From positions 1 through 13,206 of the forward strand of contig CAMLJW010000105.1 in NCBI GenBank assembly GCA_946480485.1: a stretch of DNA of 13,206 nucleotides. Direction: 5' to 3'. Shown piece after piece: positions 6,508 to 12,610 of this stretch. This DNA is from an uncultured Streptomyces sp. (lineage in GTDB: Bacteria; Actinomycetota; Actinomycetes; Streptomycetales; Streptomycetaceae). The position numbers and the translations under genes were made by a program. Below the pieces are notes generated by a model. The model saw only the letters and a program-made list of their open reading frames with translations, was not told where the DNA came from and searched no databases. The number at the start of each line of letters is the position of its first letter. Positions within the stretch are counted from its first letter, which is position 1.

Positions 6508-7234
6508 CCCGATCACCCATGGGATTCCAGCGCCCGACACGGTCAAGATCCTCATTGCCGGCGGATTCGGCGTGGGCAAGACCACCATGGTCGGGTCGGT
6601 CAGTGAGATCGCTCCGCTGCGCACCGAGGAAGCGCTGACCTCGGTCGGCCTGAGGGTTGACGACCTCGAGGGCATCGCGGAGAAGCGGGCCACCACCGTG
6701 GCCCTGGACTTCGGCCGGATCACGATCAGCCGGGAACTCGTGCTGTATCTCTTCGGCACCCCGGGACAGCAACGGTTCTGGTTCATGTGGAACGACCTGG
6801 CCATCGGCGCCCTGGGGGCCGTGGCCCTCATCGACGTGCGCAGGCTGGAGTCCAGCTTCGCCGCCATCGACTTCTTCGAGAAGCGCGGCATCCCGTTCGT
6901 GGTCGGCGTCAACGGTTTCCACGGACTGCATCCGTACGATCCGGACGAGGTCCGCGACGCCCTGGCGCTGCCGGAGGGAACCCGTGTGCTGCTCTTCGAC
7001 GCACGAAAGCGCGAGTCGTGCCGGAACGTACTGATCGCCCTGATCGACCAGTTGATCGCCGCGCACCCCCACACACCCACCCGCACACCCACCCACAGCA
7101 ACGGCAACGGCAACGGCAACGGCAGGCCCAGTACCATGCCCGCCAACAGGGCTGACCCCCTACCGGTCGGGGCCGCAGAAACCGGCGGGGCGCCGGCGGG
7201 GCGCCCTCACCCCGTCACCGGTGGACGGCCTTGA
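6494..7234 (+). CDS. cvnD: Conservon small GTPase-like protein CvnD
   Basis: A 246-residue protein starting with TTG 6494 inside the end of cvnC, with GAGGGA at 6483-6488 as binding site. The P-loop is G-G-F-G-V-G-K-T-T (23-31) and the G3 motif T-P-G-Q-Q-R-F is at 89-95. The family's N-x-F-D G4 motif reads N-G-F-H (140-143), so the base-recognising aspartate is replaced by histidine. The last G5-like segment is L-F-D-A-R-K-R. Family knowledge: CvnD is the G-protein-like switch of the conservon, cytosolic, and recruited to the membrane by CvnA-C. The catalytic part ends near residue 190; an extra tail of about 50 residues follows, rich in His-Pro-Thr, with four Asn-Gly repeats (203-210) and Pro/Gly-rich sequence, which is longer than in usual CvnDs. 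Confidence 0.9.
   Translation: MAGSDPITHGIPAPDTVKILIAGGFGVGKTTMVGSVSEIAPLRTEEALTSVGLRVDDLEGIAEKRATTVALDFGRITISRELVLYLFGTPGQQRFWFMWNDLAIGALGAVALIDVRRLESSFAAIDFFEKRGIPFVVGVNGFHGLHPYDPDEVRDALALPEGTRVLLFDARKRESCRNVLIALIDQLIAAHPHTPTRTPTHSNGNGNGNGRPSTMPANRADPLPVGAAETGGAPAGRPHPVTGGRP
7100..7123 (+). repeat. Hexanucleotide repeat AACGGC x4 in cvnD
   Basis: Four exact copies of AACGGC, in frame, encode Asn-Gly four times in the C-terminal tail of CvnD. Just upstream (about 7070-7095) CACACCCACC also occurs twice. Further downstream the 11-mer GGCGGGGCGCC is duplicated head to tail (7184-7205). The whole tail is repeat-built. Confidence 0.85.
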
Positions 7235-7316
7235 GGGCCCGGCCCTGTGCCGTTGACCCATGCGTCGCTGCAGGTCGTAGGGGGTCTGGCGGGAGCGGCG
7301 GGTGCGCCCGGCACCC
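7234..7316. terminator. Hairpins between convergent cvnD and msrB
   Basis: Two inverted repeats lie in the 104-bp gap between the facing stop codons: AGGGCC-C-GGCCCT at 7234-7246, directly after the cvnD stop, and GGGTGC-GCCCG-GCACCC at 7300-7316. Either could end transcription from both sides. No U-tract is present. Confidence 0.45.
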
Positions 7317-7338
7317 TGTGGGTTCGGTGACTGTCCGG

Positions 7339-7746
7339 TCAGCCCTCGTCCGGCGCCAGCCGCAGCGAGATGCTGTTGATGCAGTACCGCTGGTCCGTCG
7401 GGGTGGGATACCCCTCCCCCTCGAACACGTGCCCGAGATGTGATCCGCACCGAGCACACCGCACCTCGGTCCGCACCATCCCATGTGACCGATCCTCCAG
7501 AAGTTCCACCGCGTCGGAGTTGCGTGCATCGTAGAAGCTCGGCCACCCGCAGTGGGATGCGAACTTCGTCTCCGAGGTGAAGAGTTCGGCGCCGCAGGCG
7601 CGGCAGGAGTAGACGCCCTTGCTCTTGGTGTCGGTGTACTCGCCGGTGAACGCGGGCTCCGTGCCGGCCTGGCGGAGGACGGTGTACTCGGCCGGGGTCA
7701 GCTCCGCCCGCCACTGCTCGTCCGGCTTCTCGACGTCGTACGACAT
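7339..7746 (-). CDS. msrB: Peptide-methionine (R)-S-oxide reductase MsrB
   Basis: A 135-residue cytosolic enzyme that reduces the R epimer of methionine sulfoxide in proteins, using thioredoxin-type reductants. The four structural zinc cysteines are C48/C51 (S-C-R-A-C-G) and C97/C100 (R-C-A-R-C-G). H-C-G-W-P-S-F (65-71) carries the likely resolving C66, and the catalytic cysteine is C122 in R-Y-C-I-N-S. H103, H106 and the G-H-V-F segment are also in place. Length is normal for the family. ATG 7746-7744 is preceded by AAGGGG at good spacing. The murC stop is only 13 bases upstream, so msrB is probably the last gene of the murC transcription unit. Confidence 0.96.
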   Translation of the reverse strand: MSYDVEKPDEQWRAELTPAEYTVLRQAGTEPAFTGEYTDTKSKGVYSCRACGAELFTSETKFASHCGWPSFYDARNSDAVELLEDRSHGMVRTEVRCARCGSHLGHVFEGEGYPTPTDQRYCINSISLRLAPDEG

Positions 7747-7759
7747 GAGGTTCAGCCCC

Positions 7760-9151
7760 TTAATTCCACTGCAGGCGGTCCAGGATGAGCGGGCCCAGGT
7801 CCGTGACGTCACCCGCGCCCATGGTGAGAATGAGATCGCCCCGTTCGGCCATTGCCGCGACCACGGCAGGGACCTCCGCCTTGTCGTGGACCGGCGTCAC
7901 GTTCGCGCCCGCGGCCCGCGCCGCCTCGACGATCAGCTCGCTGGTCACACCCGGGATCGGGTCCTCGCGCGCCGGGTAGATGTCCAGGACGACCGACGCG
8001 TCCGCGAGGGAAAGCGCCTGTCCCATCTCCTTGCCCAGCTCCTGGGTGCGGGAGAAGAGGTGGGGTTGGAAGACCACCAGGATGCGGCCGGCGGCGCCCG
8101 CCCGCATCGCCTCCAGGTCCGCGGTCATCTCCGTCGGATGGTGCGCGTACGAGTCGATGACCTGGACGCCGGCCGCCTCGCCCTTCAGCTGGAGACGGCG
8201 CTTGACGCCCGTGTACGCCCCCAGCGCCTCCGCCAGCTCGGCCGCCGGCACGCCGAGCGCCACGCCCGCCGCCAGCGCGGCCACCGCGTTGTGCGCGTAG
8301 TGCCGGCCGGGAACCGACACCGTGAAGGTCAGCTCGGCGCTGTCCAGCAGGACCTTCACCTCGCTCTTCAGACCCCGGGCGGTCACCGAAAGGACGCGTA
8401 CGTCGGCGTCCTCGGACTCGCCGTACGTCACCACTCTGACGTCACCGGCCGCGACGCGGCGCGTCAGCTCGCGGGCACCCTCGTGGTCCGCCGCGATCAC
8501 CAGCGTGCCGCCCGGCACGATCCGGCCCGCGAACGTCTCGAACGACTTGTAGATCTCTTCCACGGAGGCGTAGTTGGCGTGGTGGTCCCATTCCACGTTG
8601 AGCACGATGGCCACCTCGGGCGCGTACGTGTGGAAGCTGCGGTCCGACTCGTCGGCCTCGGCGACGAAGATCTCGCCCTCGCCGTGCAGCGCGTTCGAGC
8701 CGGGGACGTCGAGGTCGCCGCCGATCGCGTAGGAAGGGTCCACCCCCAGTTCCGACAGTGACACCGCGAGCATCGACGTCGTCGTCGTCTTGCCGTGCGT
8801 GCCCGCCACCGCGATCGGACGCAGACCGTCCATCAGAGAGGCGAGGGCGTCCGAGCGGTGGACGACCGGGATGCCGAGCTCGGCGGCGCGGGCCAGCTCG
8901 GGGTTGTCGGCGCGGATCGCGGACGAGACGACGACGCAGGTGGCGTCGGACGCGAGATGGTCCGCGGCGTGCCCGATGTGCACCGTCGCGCCCAGCGCCC
9001 GCAGCGCCTCGGCGGTCGCGGACTCCTTGGCGTCGCTGCCCGCCACCTTGGCCCCGCGCTGGGCGAGGATCTTCGCGATGCCCGACATTCCGGCGCCGCC
9101 GATGCCGATGAAGTGCGGTCGGTCCATGGCGGTAGGAAGGCCGGCTGCCAT
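7760..9151 (-). CDS. murC: UDP-N-acetylmuramate--L-alanine ligase MurC
   Basis: A 463-residue cytosolic ATP-dependent ligase that adds L-alanine to UDP-N-acetylmuramic acid, the first amino-acid step of the peptidoglycan stem peptide. Visible motifs: I-G-I-G-G-A-G-M-S-G-I-A (15-26), nucleotide binding; P-loop G-T-H-G-K-T-T-T-T (117-125); A-E-A-D-E-S-D (164-170); N-V-E-W-D-H (185-190); H-Y-A-H-N-A (284-289); D-S-Y-A-H-H-P-T-E (333-341); and F-Q-P-H-L-F-S-R-T (361-369). These span all three Mur ligase domains, so the gene is complete. ATG 9151-9149 was chosen because GGGAG lies 8 bases upstream, although a longer open frame exists. It stands outside the dcw cluster, as in other streptomycetes (my recollection), and is followed by msrB. 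Confidence 0.97.
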   Translation of the reverse strand: MAAGLPTAMDRPHFIGIGGAGMSGIAKILAQRGAKVAGSDAKESATAEALRALGATVHIGHAADHLASDATCVVVSSAIRADNPELARAAELGIPVVHRSDALASLMDGLRPIAVAGTHGKTTTTSMLAVSLSELGVDPSYAIGGDLDVPGSNALHGEGEIFVAEADESDRSFHTYAPEVAIVLNVEWDHHANYASVEEIYKSFETFAGRIVPGGTLVIAADHEGARELTRRVAAGDVRVVTYGESEDADVRVLSVTARGLKSEVKVLLDSAELTFTVSVPGRHYAHNAVAALAAGVALGVPAAELAEALGAYTGVKRRLQLKGEAAGVQVIDSYAHHPTEMTADLEAMRAGAAGRILVVFQPHLFSRTQELGKEMGQALSLADASVVLDIYPAREDPIPGVTSELIVEAARAAGANVTPVHDKAEVPAVVAAMAERGDLILTMGAGDVTDLGPLILDRLQWN

Positions 9152-9227
9152 GCGTGTTTCTCCCAAAACTAGATACGTCGACGATGCACGCCCGCGAGGG
9201 GAACGCGGGGCCCAGCCTATTCCGTGC

Positions 9228-9249
9228 GGCGGGGCGACCGCTCCCCGCC
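9228..9249. terminator. Hairpin between the Usp-like gene and murC
   Basis: GGCGGGG (9228-9234), loop CGACCGCT, CCCCGCC (9243-9249): a perfect 7-bp stem. It lies 137 bases past the stop of the upstream minus-strand gene and 77 bases before the murC start, so it could end that transcript and leave murC on its own promoter. The remaining 9152-9385 contains no gene I can support. Confidence 0.4.
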
Positions 9250-9352
9250 GGGGGCGCGGGGCAGTGACAGCATGCGGCTCCGCCGCGTGGACGCGACCGG
9301 CCCCGGACGGCCCGCGGCCAACGAACCACGGCCTCCCCGACGGCAGCGCCAA

Positions 9353-9373
9353 AGCAACAGCAACAGCAACAGC
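9353..9373. repeat. Hexanucleotide repeat AGCAAC x3
   Basis: AGCAAC occurs three times followed by AGC, just past the stop codon of the Usp-like gene. It is non-coding and its function is unknown. Confidence 0.75.
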
Positions 9374-9385
9374 GGCGACGGTGGC

Positions 9386-9859
9386 TTACGACTTGCGGTG
9401 CGAGAACAGTTTCAGCACCGGTACGCCCACCTTGTGGCGGGCCCGCGAGGCCCAGTCGCGGTGGAAGAACTCCTCCACGTAGTGGGGATCGGTCAGCACG
9501 ATCACCTCGTCGGCGTCGATCTCGTCGACCAGGGACTTCAGCGCGTCCAGCGGGTGGTCCTCGATGAGCCGCCCCTCGGCCTGGCAGCCCGCCGCCCGGA
9601 GGGCGATCAGAGAGACGTCGAGGGCCCGCTGCCCCTGGCCGGCCGCTTCCTCGCCCTCGGGGGTCTCCAGCTCACGGGCCGCCTCGTCCAGCTCGCCGAG
9701 CGCCACGTCGTCGATGGCCCGCAGCAGCCGGTCCGCCTGGTCGCCGCGGGGCTGGAGCAGCACGTGGAAGGCAACCTCCTCGTCCCCGTGCAAGGTGGTG
9801 ACGAACTCCACGTCGGCGGATGTCAGGGCCTTCTCGATCATCAGTACGCTCGTGAACAC
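9386..9859 (-). CDS. Uncharacterised Usp-like alpha/beta protein
   Basis: A 157-residue soluble protein. I recall related proteins beside Streptomyces murC with the dubious label indole-3-glycerol phosphate synthase, but there is no TIM barrel here. It begins M-F-T-S-V-L-M-I-E-K-A-L. The first third is a ferredoxin-like run of strands and helices with acidic E-L-D-E-A-A-R-E-L. The C-terminal half, H-P-L-D-A-L-K-S-L-V-D-E-I-D-A-D-E-V-I-V-L-T-D, then H-Y-V-E-E-F-F-H-R-D-W-A-S-R-A-R and V-G-V-P-V-L-K-L, has the strand-helix-strand rhythm of universal stress proteins, without the clear G-x-x-G-x-(9)-G ATP motif. GTG 9859-9857 is preceded by AAGGGG; an ATG lies six codons inside. It follows the reductase by 39 bp, so the two are probably one operon. 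Confidence 0.75.
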   Translation of the reverse strand: MFTSVLMIEKALTSADVEFVTTLHGDEEVAFHVLLQPRGDQADRLLRAIDDVALGELDEAARELETPEGEEAAGQGQRALDVSLIALRAAGCQAEGRLIEDHPLDALKSLVDEIDADEVIVLTDPHYVEEFFHRDWASRARHKVGVPVLKLFSHRKS

Positions 9860-9898
9860 GACAGGCGCCCCTTCTCCTCGAGATTCAGGTCCGTCTCG

Positions 9899-10705
9899 TC
9901 AGGTTCGACGGTATCGACTGAAGAGAAACCCGGCCTCCTCCAACAGAGAGGTCAGCTCGAACCTCTTGGGCACCGCCACGGTGGGCCCTCCCGCAATGCG
10001 CTGTGCGCCGCCCGCGGTGAGCATCGGGGAGAACGTCAGGCAGAGCTCGTCGAGGACTCCGGCCGCGACCAGCTGGCCGAGCAGACGCGGCCCGCCCTCG
10101 GTCAACAGCCGGTGCAACCCGCGCTCGCCCAGTGCCCGTACGGCCCGTGCGGGGTCCACACCCATGCCCTCCCCGGCGATCACCACCCGGGCACCGGCCT
10201 TCTCGGCGGCCGCGATCCGGTCCGGGGCCGCCGCGGCTCCCGTGAGCAGCAGCGTGGGCACCAGGGGCGAGGTGAAGAGCGCAAGCGTGAAGTCCAGCTC
10301 GAGGCTGGCGCTGACCACGGCGACGGCGGGCGCGGGCCCCTGCCCGGCCGCCTCCCGGAGCGCGGCGAAGCCCTCACGCGCGCGCGCCGGACGGTAGCCC
10401 TCCTGGCGCACCGTTTCCGCACCGACCACCACCACGTCCGCGAGCCCTCGCAGCGTGCCGAAGATCCGCATGTCGGCGGCGCCGGAGATGGGCTGCGAGC
10501 GGCCGTCGTGCTGGGCGGCGCCGTCGAGTGTGGAGACCATGTTGGCGCGCAGCCAGGGTTCGCGGACATCGGGGTACGCGTAGGCCTCGGCCAGCTCCTC
10601 CAGGCCCCACTCCCGGTCCGTCGCATCCGTACCCGAGGCCCCGCCCGCGGCCCCGCCCGAGGCCCGGGGTGCTGTCTCGTCGGTCACAGGGAACAGGCGT
10701 CGCAT
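9899..10705 (-). CDS. RibD-C / DHFR-fold pyrimidine reductase family protein
   Basis: A 268-residue protein that resembles the reductase half of RibD (5-amino-6-ribosylamino-uracil reductase) without the deaminase half. Visible motifs: R-E-P-W-L-R-A-N-M-V-S-T-L-D-G-A (about 48-63), the substrate-binding start of the fold; L-R-G-L-A-D-V-V-V-V-G-A-E-T-V-R (about 85-100), a segment that contacts NADPH in the family; and the late L-L-T-E-G-G-P-R-L-L-G-Q-L (about 200-212). It is presumably a cytosolic NADPH-dependent reductase; the substrate cannot be told from sequence, and it could be a riboflavin-pathway side enzyme rather than RibD itself. ATG 10705-10703 has no Shine-Dalgarno sequence and looks leaderless. 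It diverges from zapE across a 37-bp gap and heads an operon with the Usp-like gene. Confidence 0.85.
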   Translation of the reverse strand: MRRLFPVTDETAPRASGGAAGGASGTDATDREWGLEELAEAYAYPDVREPWLRANMVSTLDGAAQHDGRSQPISGAADMRIFGTLRGLADVVVVGAETVRQEGYRPARAREGFAALREAAGQGPAPAVAVVSASLELDFTLALFTSPLVPTLLLTGAAAAPDRIAAAEKAGARVVIAGEGMGVDPARAVRALGERGLHRLLTEGGPRLLGQLVAAGVLDELCLTFSPMLTAGGAQRIAGGPTVAVPKRFELTSLLEEAGFLFSRYRRT

Positions 10706-10742
10706 GTCGTGCAGTGTGGCACGACCCGTACAGTGGGCAACC
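10706..10742. promoter_or_regulatory. Divergent promoter with a perfect inverted repeat
   Basis: The gap contains GTCGTGC-N6-GCACGAC at 10706-10725, a perfect 7-bp inverted repeat. On the minus strand TTGCCC, 16 bp, CACACT, then 7 bp and ATG form a plausible leaderless promoter for the reductase, and its -10 is exactly the N6 centre of the repeat. On the plus strand TACAGT at 10729-10734 lies 8 bp before the zapE GTG, again suggesting a leaderless transcript. Neither gene has a Shine-Dalgarno site. A protein bound to the repeat could control both genes; the binding protein is unknown. Confidence 0.5.
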
Positions 10743-11837
10743 GTGTCCACCTCCACCATCGCCTCCGGAACCGGCCCGACAGCCGAAGCGGTCCCGCTGT
10801 CCCTGTGCTCCCGCGAGCCGCACGTCCCCGCGGAACGGCTGGTCGCCGAGATGGTGCCGCCGCCGCGTTTCGACTCGGTCCGCTTCGCCACGTACATCCC
10901 GGACCCGAACCAGCCCAGCCAGACCGAGGCCGTCACGGTGCTCGCCGGCTTCGCTGCCGGTCTCGGCGGGGCGCACGCCACCGGTTCCGGCAGGCGCCGC
11001 TGGTTCTCCCGCAGGGCGGAGAGCCGACCTGCCGGCCCTCGCGGTGTCTACCTCGACGGCGGCTACGGCGTCGGCAAGACGCATCTGCTGGCCTCTCTGT
11101 GGCACGCGGCCCCGGCGCAGCCCGCGCTCAAGGCCTTCGGCACGTTCGTGGAGCTGACGAACCTGGTCGGCGCGCTCGGTTTCCACCAAACCGTGCGGAC
11201 GCTTCAAGGCCACCGCCTGCTGTGCATCGATGAGTTCGAGCTCGACGACCCCGGCGACACCGTCCTCGTCTCCAGCCTGCTGGGCAAGCTGGTAGAGGCG
11301 GGCGTGGCGCTCGCGGCCACCTCGAACACGCTGCCCGGCAAGCTCGGCGAGGGCCGGTTCGCGGCGGCCGACTTCCTGCGCGAGATCCAGGGCCTGTCTG
11401 CGCACTTCCGTACGCTGCGCATCGACGGGGAGGACTACCGCCATCGCGGCCTGCCCGAGGCCCCGGCGCCGTACTCCGACGAGCAGGTCACTAAGGCGGC
11501 GTACGCCACCGAGGGCGCCTCGCTCGACGACTTCCCGCATCTGCTGGAGCATCTCGCCCGGGTCCACCCCAGCAGGTACGGCGCGCTGGCCGACGGGCTC
11601 AGGGCGGTCTGCCTCACAGATGTGCAGCCGGTCCCGGACCAGTCGACCGCGCTGCGGCTCGTCGTGCTCGCCGACAGGCTGTACGACCGCGAAGTGCCAG
11701 TTCTCGCCTCCGGGCTGCCCTTCGACCAGTTGTTCAGCGAGGAGATGCTGAACGGCGGTTACCGGAAGAAGTACTTCCGGGCGATTTCCCGGCTCACGGC
11801 GCTGGCACGGGATGCGAAGTGGCTGGTGGGGGGTTGA
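10743..11837 (+). CDS. zapE: Cell division ATPase ZapE (AFG1 family)
   Basis: A 364-residue AAA+-type P-loop ATPase of the ZapE/AFG1 family, cytosolic and, in E. coli, associated with the FtsZ ring. Walker A is Y-L-D-G-G-Y-G-V-G-K-T-H-L-L (103-116), Walker B is L-L-C-I-D-E-F-E-L (159-167), followed by a sensor segment A-A-T-S-N-T-L-P (191-198) and F-L-R-E-I-Q-G (211-217) that carries family-typical arginines. The N-terminal P-R-F-D-S-V-R-F-A-T-Y-I-P-D-P-N-Q-P-S-Q (41-60) is characteristic of the actinobacterial branch. GTG 10743 gives the usual N-terminus (M-S-T-S-T); the longer frame from 10704 would run through the promoter. Role in Streptomyces sporulation septation is inference. A weak hairpin (11850-11873) follows the stop. 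Confidence 0.9.
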   Translation: MSTSTIASGTGPTAEAVPLSLCSREPHVPAERLVAEMVPPPRFDSVRFATYIPDPNQPSQTEAVTVLAGFAAGLGGAHATGSGRRRWFSRRAESRPAGPRGVYLDGGYGVGKTHLLASLWHAAPAQPALKAFGTFVELTNLVGALGFHQTVRTLQGHRLLCIDEFELDDPGDTVLVSSLLGKLVEAGVALAATSNTLPGKLGEGRFAAADFLREIQGLSAHFRTLRIDGEDYRHRGLPEAPAPYSDEQVTKAAYATEGASLDDFPHLLEHLARVHPSRYGALADGLRAVCLTDVQPVPDQSTALRLVVLADRLYDREVPVLASGLPFDQLFSEEMLNGGYRKKYFRAISRLTALARDAKWLVGG

Positions 11838-11849
11838 TCGACCCGGATC

Positions 11850-11873
11850 ACCCGCATGCCCCCCATGTCGGGT
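11850..11873 (+). terminator. Weak hairpin after zapE
   Basis: ACCCG (11850-11854) pairs with CGGGT (11869-11873), with an inner ATG/CAT pairing after a small internal loop. Three T residues end it. Short and imperfect. Confidence 0.35.
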
Positions 11874-11940
11874 TTCCCGCACCCCCGCCGCGTTCCCCTG
11901 GCTCCTCTTCAGCAGCCTTCAGCCCACTTCAGGTGTTCTC

Positions 11941-12014
11941 CAAGGGAAAACGTTAAGTTAACCCTGCAAACAACTTTCCGCGTTAACATACCTGTTGACG
12001 TAAGACGTCTTGAC
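11941..12014 (+). promoter_or_regulatory. AT-rich control region of the secreted protein gene
   Basis: This stretch is clearly lower in GC than its surroundings. It contains the odd palindrome GTTAAGTTAAC (11952-11962), GTTAAC (11982-11987), GTTGAC (11994-11999), the perfect 10-bp palindrome AAGACGTCTT (12002-12011) and TTGAC (12010-12014). TAACAT at 11984-11989 could be a -10. Several related sites in 75 bp suggest an operator cluster. They only loosely resemble PHO-box direct repeats (spacing 12 rather than 11), so I do not assign a regulator. Confidence 0.45.
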
Positions 12015-12037
12015 CGGACGCGGAGGAGAGGGGGCAC

Positions 12038-12463
12038 ATGTTACGAGGCACAACAGCCCGGACGCGGAGTGTCGTTCTCGCCGCCGTCCTGTTGGCTCTG
12101 CAACTCTTCATTCCCACCGCCTCCGTCGCGTCCGTAAACCCGGACTACGTCATCCCGTCCGCGGACTGCGCCACACCTGGCACCCAAACCTGTGCCGCCG
12201 CGAGGACCCAGATCGCGGTCGACGCGGAAGAGGCCAGCTGCGGCAAGAGTGAGCGCCTCAACGGCGATACACCGCCCTTCCGGGTTCGCGACCGGCAGCG
12301 TTCCGCGGACTCCGCACCCCAGACACCCGCGCGTCCCCTGCTGGCCAGGGACCCCGCGGGCGTGCACGGCGGCACATCACACACCGTGGCCGCCGCGTCG
12401 CTCCGTACGACCAGATCGTCAGCCGCTCACTCCAGAGCGGTACTTCAGGTGTTCCGCTGCTGA
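12038..12463 (+). CDS. Small secreted protein of unknown function, possible 3' frameshift
   Basis: A 141-codon ORF with a strong binding site (GGAGGAG at 12022-12028). A signal peptide is clear: M-L-R-G-T-T-A-R-T-R, hydrophobic V-V-L-A-A-V-L-L-A-L-Q-L-F-I, and probable cleavage after S-V-A (residue 31). The mature part has three cysteines (44, 52, 67) around T-Q-I-A-V-D-A-E-E-A; no family recognised. Codon 2 is TTA (12041-12043), so expression should need the bldA tRNA. The last 18 codons have poor third-position GC. From 12406 another frame reads Y-D-Q-I-V-S-R-S-L-Q-S-G, then T-S-G-V-P-L-L-M, and stops at 12466-12468, which looks more protein-like. A frameshift or sequencing error near 12395-12406 would explain this. 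The full product is then about 140 residues with that other tail. Confidence 0.6.
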   Translation: MLRGTTARTRSVVLAAVLLALQLFIPTASVASVNPDYVIPSADCATPGTQTCAAARTQIAVDAEEASCGKSERLNGDTPPFRVRDRQRSADSAPQTPARPLLARDPAGVHGGTSHTVAAASLRTTRSSAAHSRAVLQVFRC

Positions 12464-12484
12464 TGTGAACGTCGGGCACCAACG

Positions 12485-12607
12485 ATGACGACCTACCCTC
12501 ACCACGCCACGTCCGCCGAGCGCGTCGACGTGAGGTCGTGCCGGTGTGCCCGCATGCGCTCCGTCTTGTCAACCGACGCGCCATCAAGGCGCGCCAGGAG
12601 GAACTGA
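12485..12607 (+). CDS. Small ORF upstream of carbonic anhydrase, possible leader peptide
   Basis: A 40-residue ORF from ATG 12485 to TGA 12605-12607, ending 3 bases before the carbonic anhydrase ATG and in the same frame. Its last codons contain the AGGAGG that serves the next gene. Third-position GC is high (about 34 of 40 codons), which supports coding. It has R-V-D-V-R-S-C-R-C-A-R in the middle and an Arg-rich end, S-R-R-A-R-R-N. Actinomycetes have short Cys-containing leader peptides upstream of sulfur and anion-transport genes, and this could be one, but the match is loose. No Shine-Dalgarno site precedes the ATG. Confidence 0.4.
   Translation: MTTYPHHATSAERVDVRSCRCARMRSVLSTDAPSRRARRN
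12593..12601 (+). promoter_or_regulatory. Ribosome binding site of the carbonic anhydrase
   Basis: AGGAGG lies inside the end of the 40-codon ORF, about 10 bases before ATG 12611. Ribosomes ending at TGA 12605-12607 would be right next to the start, so the two reading frames are likely coupled. Confidence 0.6.
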
Positions 12608-12610
12608 CAC

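Noticed and set aside
5718..7234. Conservon followed by a cytochrome P450 (CvnE), as in some conservons
   Set aside because: The next gene after cvnD is msrB on the opposite strand; no P450 heme-binding motif is present.
7100..9373. The two hexamer repeats (AACGGC and AGCAAC) as one repeat family or a CRISPR-like array
   Set aside because: Units differ, are short and contiguous, have no spacers, and lie in unrelated contexts.
9224..11233. 669-codon plus-strand frame opposite the reductase and Usp-like genes
   Set aside because: Composition is shadow-like, and it crosses two well supported minus-strand genes and the divergent promoter.
11952..12000. PHO box of PhoP upstream of the secreted protein
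   Set aside because: GTTAAC and GTTGAC are 12 bp apart rather than 11 and lack the C-rich second half of the consensus.
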